A stretch of 64,000 bases of DNA from NCBI RefSeq assembly GCF_004634215.1, contig NZ_SMMH01000002.1:142481-206480 (forward strand). The letters are read 5' to 3'. The translations under genes and the position numbers were made by a program. A model generated the notes under the pieces. It worked only from the letters and a program-made list of their open reading frames with translations. It searched no databases and had not been told where the DNA came from. Positions 58,178 to 64,000 of this stretch are shown here, in pieces. This DNA comes from Deinococcus fonticola. Its GTDB lineage: Bacteria; Deinococcota; Deinococci; Deinococcales; Deinococcaceae. Every line of letters starts with the position of its first letter. Position 1 is the first letter of the stretch.

Positions 58178-59533
58178 CTACTCGCGCCACAGCACGCCGC
58201 CCGGATCCGCGGCGCCCCGTGCCGGACGGTCAAACAAGCGAGTGGGGAGTCCTCGCAAGTGCCGGTCAAAGAAGGCGTTCACGTAGTGGTCGGCCGTGTC
58301 CCGCCCGGCGGCCCGGTCATAGGCCCTCGGGACGAGCAGGGGCGCCATTAGCGGCAGGATCGTCAGGGAGTAGTGGGTGCTGCGCGGCACTTCCAGCCAG
58401 GTGGCCGGGGCCTTCGCCGCCCTGAGATACCGCCGCCACCGCTGGGTGGCATAGGCGAAATTATTGCTCTGGCTGGACGTCATCAGGAGCACCGGGCGCG
58501 GCGCCGGCCGGAGCCCGCCTTCGGGCAGCCCGCCGTCGAGGTTGACGGCCGCGCGGCACCTCACCTCCACGCGGCAGACCTCGAGGGCGGTCACGCCCCC
58601 GAACGAATGGCCGAACGAGCCCATGCGGCGCAGATCGAGCCGGCCGCCGAGCAGGGGATCGGCCGCCGCCCAGGTCGTGAGCGTGTCGTACACCAGCCGC
58701 TGATCCGCCACCCAGACCGGCAGCAGGCGCCGGGTGGACGTGTCCAGTTCATCCGGCCGGATGCCGAGTCGCTCGAGGTCGTACCCCCGGACTTCACCGT
58801 CCGGAAACACGGTGACGGCCGCCGCGTCGGTGTGGTCGAGCGCCACGACCACGTACCCGTGACTCGCGAGTTCCTGAAAGGTTCCACTGTTCTGGAAGCG
58901 GACGCCGACCAGCCCAGGCGAGAACACCAGCACCGGGAAGCGTGAGGCCGAGGGCAGGAGCGGCGCGTTCCGGGTGGCCGAGGCCGTGAAGTAGCGCAGG
59001 TGTTGCAGCAGTGGAGCGGCGGCCGGCACGCCGAAGGAGGTGGCGAGGCCGACTGCCACCTGATCCGGGTAGGGTGTGAGGGGCGCGCGTGGGCCACTCT
59101 GCGCCGCCGGATACCAGATGGAGACCATCAGGCGGCGGGCACGAACCGGATCGCCGAGTTCACGGTCGACCACGCCGACGGCATACGGCCCGGTCGGTCT
59201 GGGCAACGTGACCACCGGGAGAACCCAGGCCGGCACGGCGCCCGCTGCCGCCAGGACAAGGGCCGTCACCCCGGTGCGAAGCCGGGTCGGTCGGCCCGTG
59301 CCCGGCGTCCGGCGCCTGAACCGCAGCCGGGTCACCAGAACCAGTGCCGCCAGCAGGTACAGCGGCACCATCTGCACGCGCCAGCCCTCCAGCAGAAGAT
59401 GGGCCAGCGTTGCCAGCAGCGGCAGCAGCGCGGCCACATCGAAAACCCAGGGCTGCCGACCACTGCGCAGGAGCCAGGGGAGCAGCAGCGCAGGAAGAAA
59501 GGCGAGGAGAGACAGCCACTCTAGCGGGCGCAT
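58178..59533 (-). CDS. Membrane-anchored alpha/beta hydrolase, PAF-acetylhydrolase type
   Basis: The protein has 451 residues. The first 110 contain four hydrophobic segments (LSLLAFLPALLLPWLL, LTLPLLATLAHLLL-like stretches), likely membrane helices. The alpha/beta hydrolase domain follows: LMVSIWYPA, FPVLVFSPGLVG, LASHGYVVVALDHTDAA, the nucleophile elbow FGHSFGGVTALE (Ser), and AAVNLDGG, ending with THYSLTILPLM carrying the catalytic His. This matches platelet-activating-factor acetylhydrolase-like lipases. It probably hydrolyses short-chain lipid esters at the membrane. An 8-bp inverted repeat lies in its upstream region (59571-59598), possibly regulatory. Confidence 0.85.
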   Translation of the reverse strand: MRPLEWLSLLAFLPALLLPWLLRSGRQPWVFDVAALLPLLATLAHLLLEGWRVQMVPLYLLAALVLVTRLRFRRRTPGTGRPTRLRTGVTALVLAAAGAVPAWVLPVVTLPRPTGPYAVGVVDRELGDPVRARRLMVSIWYPAAQSGPRAPLTPYPDQVAVGLATSFGVPAAAPLLQHLRYFTASATRNAPLLPSASRFPVLVFSPGLVGVRFQNSGTFQELASHGYVVVALDHTDAAAVTVFPDGEVRGYDLERLGIRPDELDTSTRRLLPVWVADQRLVYDTLTTWAAADPLLGGRLDLRRMGSFGHSFGGVTALEVCRVEVRCRAAVNLDGGLPEGGLRPAPRPVLLMTSSQSNNFAYATQRWRRYLRAAKAPATWLEVPRSTHYSLTILPLMAPLLVPRAYDRAAGRDTADHYVNAFFDRHLRGLPTRLFDRPARGAADPGGVLWRE

Positions 59534-59570
59534 CTTGGCCGCCGGGGCTGGAGGGCATCAAAAGAGTTCA

Positions 59571-59598
59571 TCACCTTTCGATGGTGCGTTAAAGGTGA
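59571..59598. promoter_or_regulatory. Operator-like inverted repeat upstream of the PAF-acetylhydrolase gene
   Basis: TCACCTTT (59571-59578) and AAAGGTGA (59591-59598) form a perfect 8-bp inverted repeat separated by 12 bases, 38 bp upstream of the minus-strand ATG. A half-site-like AAGGTGTA lies nearby at about 59620. The two-helical-turn spacing of the arms suits a dimeric regulator; no regulator gene is adjacent. Confidence 0.45.
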
Positions 59599-59670
59599 CC
59601 GTGCCCACGACCCCCGAAAGGTGTACCCGGCGCACGGCCTGGGTCAGGCGGCGAGGTGGTGGCTGAACGC

Positions 59671-61018
<1,348 letters not shown>

Positions 61019-61143
61019 TTAGGGCTAGATAGTTTCCATTTGTAAGCCTCACTTATTCTTGCTGTGCATAAAGCTAAGGAGCAGGCTAATTTCTGGCGCC
61101 GCGAATCTCATCAAACCTGAGTGCCTCACGCTAAGATACGAGC

Positions 61144-61827
61144 ATGTATTTCGGCCCCTACTTTCCCCTGATCATAGGCATCATGCTTCTGTCGTTCATC
61201 GTGCAGGGCTACCTGAGCCGCACCTATGGCAAATGGGGCCAGGTGCGTAACCCCCGCAACCTGACCGGCGCGGAAGTCGCCCGCATGATGCTCGACGAAA
61301 ACGGCCTGCAAAGCGTCCCCGTCAACATGGTGCCCGGCAACCTCACCGACCACTACGACCCGCAGCGCAAGACCGTGAACCTCTCGGAAGCCAACTTCCG
61401 CACCCCCAGTATTTCCGCCATGGCCGTCGCCGCCCACGAAGTCGGCCACGCTATTCAGGACAAGGTGCGCATGCCCGCCTTGGTGCTGCGCGGCAAGATG
61501 GCTCTGCCGCTGAGCCTCAGCATGAATTTCGCCCCCTGGCTGCTGATGCTGGGCCTGTTCATCCAGTCCAGCGGCCTGATCTGGGTCGGGGTGATTCTCT
61601 TCGGCTTCGCCATGCTGTTTCACCTGATTACCCTACCGGTCGAGTTCAACGCCAGCAGCCGCGCCCTGGCCTACCTGCGTGAACGCGGTCTGGGCGGCGG
61701 CGGTCAGGCTGACGACGGCGCCCGCAAAGTCCTGACCGCCGCCGCCCTCACCTACGTGCTGGGCTTCGCCATGGCCCTGGCCCAACTGCTGAACGTGCTG
61801 GGCATGGCCCGCAGCAGCGACGACTGA
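61144..61827 (+). CDS. Membrane zinc metallopeptidase (YugP/HtpX-related neutral protease)
   Basis: The protein has 227 residues with an N-terminal helix (FPLIIGIMLLSFIVQGYL) and two to three further helices. The zinc site is AAHEVGHAIQDK (HExxH), preceded by HYDPQRKTVNLSEANF and followed by LPVEFNASSRALAYL, which carries the third ligand glutamate. This matches the YugP-type neutral zinc metallopeptidases, related in fold to HtpX and likely active on membrane proteins. TAAGAT (61132-61137) is six bases before the ATG. A strong terminator follows at 61859. Confidence 0.88.
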   Translation: MYFGPYFPLIIGIMLLSFIVQGYLSRTYGKWGQVRNPRNLTGAEVARMMLDENGLQSVPVNMVPGNLTDHYDPQRKTVNLSEANFRTPSISAMAVAAHEVGHAIQDKVRMPALVLRGKMALPLSLSMNFAPWLLMLGLFIQSSGLIWVGVILFGFAMLFHLITLPVEFNASSRALAYLRERGLGGGGQADDGARKVLTAAALTYVLGFAMALAQLLNVLGMARSSDD

Positions 61828-61858
61828 ACGGCGACCCTCACCTTCCCCCTCAACACCA

Positions 61859-61893
61859 TGCGCCCCAGGTCAATGACCTGGGGCGCAGCTTTT
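61859..61893 (+). terminator. Intrinsic terminator after the zinc peptidase gene
   Basis: A 12-bp perfect stem TGCGCCCCAGGT (61859-61870) and ACCTGGGGCGCA (61876-61887) with loop CAATG is followed by GCTTTT. It closes the transcript 31 bp after the stop. Confidence 0.85.
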
Positions 61894-61911
61894 GATGGTT
61901 CTGAAGGAGTC

Positions 61912-62040
61912 TAGAGCAGTTCTCCGAATTACGCTATGCGTGGAAGAGCACCCCACACAGCTCCATTCTCCGTCCTGCTCATTGTTTTGTACTCGCTCCA
62001 CTCACCAAAAAGACATCATGTCTTTTTGTCAAATGCTCTA
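61912..62040 (+). repeat. Short TIR element, copy D (most symmetric ends)
   Basis: This 129-bp element has ends TAGAGCA (61912-61918) and TGCTCTA (62034-62040), flanked by C and G so that CTAG is present at both edges. The right part has a hairpin AAAAAGACA/TGTCTTTTT. Its last three bases give the TAG stop of the minus-strand dsbB-like gene (62038-62040). Confidence 0.88.
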
Positions 62041-62487
62041 GGCGGCCACGGCGGTTGCCGGCTCTGGCTCGCGCTTCCAGCTCAGCAGCGCAATGATCAG
62101 GGTAAAGGCGATCATGCTCAACACCGGAATGGTGATGATGGTGTTCAGGGGCGAAGTCGCTCCCCAGATCGGCCAGGGAATCCCGCAGGAGGCCGAGGGG
62201 TCGGTGGTGCAGGCCTTGATGGTCGGTACGACCCCCCAGGTCTCCAGGTTCTGAAACAGCGCCAGGCCCCAGCCGATCGCTGCCAGGGTCAGCGCGTAAC
62301 GCCGGATACCGAAGTCGCTGCGGAAGGCCGCCAGGCCCAGCAGCACGGCCAGCGGATACATGGCGATGCGCTGGTACCAGCACAGGATGCACGGCCTGAA
62401 CTCCTTGATCTCGCTGAAGTACAGGCTGCCCAGCGTGGCCACGATGGCGACCACCCAGGCCAGGTAAAGACGGGTATCGCGCGTCAT
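62038..62487 (-). CDS. DsbB/BdbC-type disulfide oxidoreductase
   Basis: The protein has 149 residues, four membrane helices. The first redox pair is in [18 protein letters not shown] (CxxC) and the second in [20 protein letters not shown] (two cysteines). This is the DsbB/BdbC pattern, which re-oxidises DsbA using quinone. The ATG at 62487 is two bases after the stop of the DsbA-like gene, so the two form an operon. Its TAG stop codon is within a repeat element, giving the short tail ATAVAA. Confidence 0.9.
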   Translation of the reverse strand: MTRDTRLYLAWVVAIVATLGSLYFSEIKEFRPCILCWYQRIAMYPLAVLLGLAAFRSDFGIRRYALTLAAIGWGLALFQNLETWGVVPTIKACTTDPSASCGIPWPIWGATSPLNTIITIPVLSMIAFTLIIALLSWKREPEPATAVAA

Positions 62488-62489
62488 GA

Positions 62490-63185
62490 TTACTGCAGGG
62501 CTTCGTCGATGGCTTTTTTGAGTTCATCGTAGCTCATGGAGTTCTCCACGCGCTTGCCGTTCACGAACACCGTGGGCGTGCCGGAGACCTTGTTGTCTTC
62601 AGCCATTTTGGTGTCCGTATCCACGGCGGCGACGGTGGCGTCGGTGTCCAGGCAGGTGGCGAACTTCGCCTGATCCAGTCCCTCGACGTTCACGGCCAGT
62701 TCCTTGAGGCGTTCCTTGGTGGCCCACGCTTGACGCTCGTCGCCCTGCGCCCGGAACAGGATGGTCTTGAAGGCGTTGAAGCCGTCGTTGCCGCGCTCCT
62801 GGTACACGCAGCGCCCGGCCTGCGCTGCAAACTTGCTGTCGTCCACGCTGAGGCCGGCGTTCTTCGACAGGAATGGCCACACCAGCGAGTACTGTTTGAT
62901 TTTCCCGGTGTCTACGTAGTTCGTCTTGATCTGGGGGGCGACCGTTTCCTCGAACTGCTTGCAGATGGGGCACTTGAAGTCCTCCACGACCACCACGCTG
63001 ACTTTGGCGTCCTCCTGGCCGGCGTAAGGCAGCGAAGCGTAGTTGAAGGTGCCCTCGCCGCCGGCCGCAGGGGTGCTCTGCTTCTTGCTGACCGCGAACA
63101 GGGCCAGGCCGATCAGCAGGGCCGCCACCAGCGTTCCGACGAGCAGCATCATATTGTTGGAGTTATTCCCAGAAAGTCGAGTCAT
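62490..63185 (-). CDS. DsbA-like thioredoxin-fold protein, membrane-anchored
   Basis: The protein has 231 residues. An N-terminal hydrophobic helix ([21 protein letters not shown]) anchors it. The thioredoxin fold has [16 protein letters not shown] (CPIC active site) and the cis-proline loop [14 protein letters not shown]. An extra cysteine pair lies in GRCVYQ and FATCLD. It matches DsbA/BdbD-type disulfide catalysts acting outside the membrane. TAAACT (63195-63200) is nine bases before the ATG. It is co-transcribed with the dsbB-like gene, and its targets likely include the many cysteine-bearing secreted proteins in this window. Confidence 0.9.
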   Translation of the reverse strand: MTRLSGNNSNNMMLLVGTLVAALLIGLALFAVSKKQSTPAAGGEGTFNYASLPYAGQEDAKVSVVVVEDFKCPICKQFEETVAPQIKTNYVDTGKIKQYSLVWPFLSKNAGLSVDDSKFAAQAGRCVYQERGNDGFNAFKTILFRAQGDERQAWATKERLKELAVNVEGLDQAKFATCLDTDATVAAVDTDTKMAEDNKVSGTPTVFVNGKRVENSMSYDELKKAIDEALQ

Positions 63186-63298
63186 GACCGCGTCAGTTTA
63201 CCGTGCCGGGCATGAGAGCGTCAGCAGGGCCCCGCTGCCCTGCCCCGGTGGCCTGCCGCACTGCCCTGCTGGCCTGGGCCGGGAGCCCGATGCTTGCA

Positions 63299-63328
63299 TT
63301 GACAACGTTTCCAGCGCGGGCGCATAAT
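63299..63328 (+). promoter_or_regulatory. Strong-looking promoter of a candidate small RNA
   Basis: TTGACA (63299-63304), an 18-bp spacer, and CATAAT (63323-63328) form one of the best promoter matches in the window. No protein gene begins soon after; a structured segment follows. Between 63186 and 63298 there is no other feature besides the -10 of the DsbA gene. Confidence 0.6.
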
Positions 63329-63334
63329 GACTTC

Positions 63335-63541
63335 ACTCAGTATCCAGTAACAACATTTTTATTCGTGCAGAGCGCGTTTTCGTGGCGATAAAGATGTTGA
63401 ACCGCCGTCGCCCGGCCCACACCCCCTTGAAGCGTCCCGTTCGTTTTCTGACTGTCCCCTCTGGAGGGTAGTTGGTTGGAACTATTCCCGACAGGGGTTG
63501 AAATGGGAGCGCCCGGAGCCTATCTCCGGGCGTGTTATTTT
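63335..63541 (+). ncRNA. Candidate structured small RNA of unknown class
   Basis: From the promoter's expected start there is no plausible gene but there is strong pairing. A 12-bp stem joins CAACATTTTTAT (63351-63362) and ATAAAGATGTTG (63388-63399). A nested hairpin has CCCCT/AGGGG (63456-63460 with 63493-63497) enclosing GGGTAGTT/AACTATTCCC. A terminal GC hairpin follows (63510-63532). I do not recognise it as 6S, SRP, tmRNA, RNase P or a known riboswitch. A 25-codon frame starts at 63393 inside the first stem and is unlikely to be a gene. It could be a regulatory RNA or an IS-linked relic. Confidence 0.45.
63510..63540 (+). terminator. Intrinsic terminator of the candidate small RNA
   Basis: CGCCCGGAG (63510-63518) and CTCCGGGCG (63524-63532) form a 9-bp perfect stem with loop CCTAT, followed by TGTTATTTT. 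Confidence 0.65.
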
Positions 63542-64000
63542 CGCTCGCACTCAACAGTTTCGTTTGCCAGACCTCGCATTGTCCAGACTTCCACCAACCC
63601 GGTCGACAGAACATCCATCTCCGCAAGTTCTACGGCCCTGAAAAGCGTCGCCTGCTCAGGTGCCGTACCTGTGGCACTGAATTCAGCGAAACCAAGGGGA
63701 CACCCTATTGGGGCAGCAAATTACCGCCGGAACAGGTCGACCGCGTCATTGACCACATCACTCATGGCACCTGTTTTTCATCCACTGCGGTTCTCACAGA
63801 CTGTCATCGCACGACCGTTGCTCGAATCGTTTGTCGCGCTGGGGTTCATTGACAACAGTTCCATGATCAGTACGCTCGTGACCTTGAGGTCACGAGCATG
63901 CAAGCCGATGAGCGGCACAGTTTCGTAGGCGAGAAGCGTGAACAGGCGTGGGATTTCACCGTTGTCGACCCCAAAAGTAAGTTCATCATTGAGGGCCAGG
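63541..64000 (+). pseudogene. IS1-like transposase, interrupted by an in-frame stop, truncated at window end
   Basis: The frame encodes a zinc-ribbon (CRTCGTEFSETKGTPYWGSK), an HTH segment (PEQVDRVIDHITHGTCFSST, then DCHRTTVARIVCRAG), then TGA at 63850-63852. Beyond it, in the same frame, the sequence continues as QQFHDQYARDLEVTSMQADE and RHSFVGEKREQAWDFTVVDP, the catalytic-domain start of IS1-type transposases (the aspartate in ADER is the first catalytic residue). The stop is a nonsense mutation within an otherwise continuous gene. The 3' end lies beyond the window. The true start is unclear; upstream ATGs overlap the small RNA's terminator. Confidence 0.75.

Noticed and set aside
63393..63470. 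25-codon frame within the candidate small RNA
   Set aside because: The start codon lies inside a 12-bp RNA stem, with no ribosome-binding site and a basic product of no recognisable type.

Overview
This GC-rich window of tightly packed genes looks like chromosomal DNA from a Deinococcus-type bacterium. The clues are a homocitrate synthase (alpha-aminoadipate lysine route), an LptD-like barrel and LptB beside many small secreted proteins, and numerous genes whose only upstream signal is a TANNNT -10 box 6-9 nt before the start codon, which points to leaderless transcripts. No rRNA, tRNA or CRISPR array was seen.

Layout. 1-9.8 kb: a flavin monooxygenase fragment, an FAD amine-oxidase-like enzyme, a MoxR ATPase coupled to a DUF58-TgpA fusion, a secreted protein and an M16C metalloprotease. 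10-25.4 kb is rich in envelope genes: a SpoIID protein overlapping an LptD-like barrel, lipoproteins, an SLC13/RCK permease, comF, an operon with a cohesin-like lipoprotein and a dockerin-like secreted protein, a DUF3084 coiled-coil protein and LptB. 25.5-36.6 kb: an amidase, an antiporter, a membrane diguanylate cyclase, an insertion-sequence graveyard, mfd and an orphan HsdR_N-like nuclease.

36.8-53.4 kb is an exopolysaccharide region. Two paralogous barrel-enzyme-like lipoproteins lie next to an LCP protein, a flippase, three glycosyltransferases, a polymerase/ligase, galE, a Wzz/tyrosine-kinase fusion, a degenerate SF2-helicase-like protein and a priming sugar transferase. The first lipoprotein gene is preceded by a convincing cyclic-di-GMP-I (GEMM) riboswitch. 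With the diguanylate cyclase 7 kb away, this suggests second-messenger control of part of the surface polysaccharide programme. uppP (55 kb) recycles the lipid carrier used by such pathways.

53.5-64 kb: small secreted proteins, an APH-like kinase, uppP, a DUF3445 gene broken by a 139-bp structured insertion, a barnase-like lipoprotein with a barstar-like partner, a lipase-like enzyme, homocitrate synthase, a membrane zinc protease, a DsbA/DsbB pair, a candidate structured small RNA and a decayed IS1-like transposase. Four copies of a short TAGAGCA/TGCTCTA-ended element occur here and at 19.4 kb, each supplying the stop codon of a neighbouring gene. The 139-bp insertion looks like a diverged relative.
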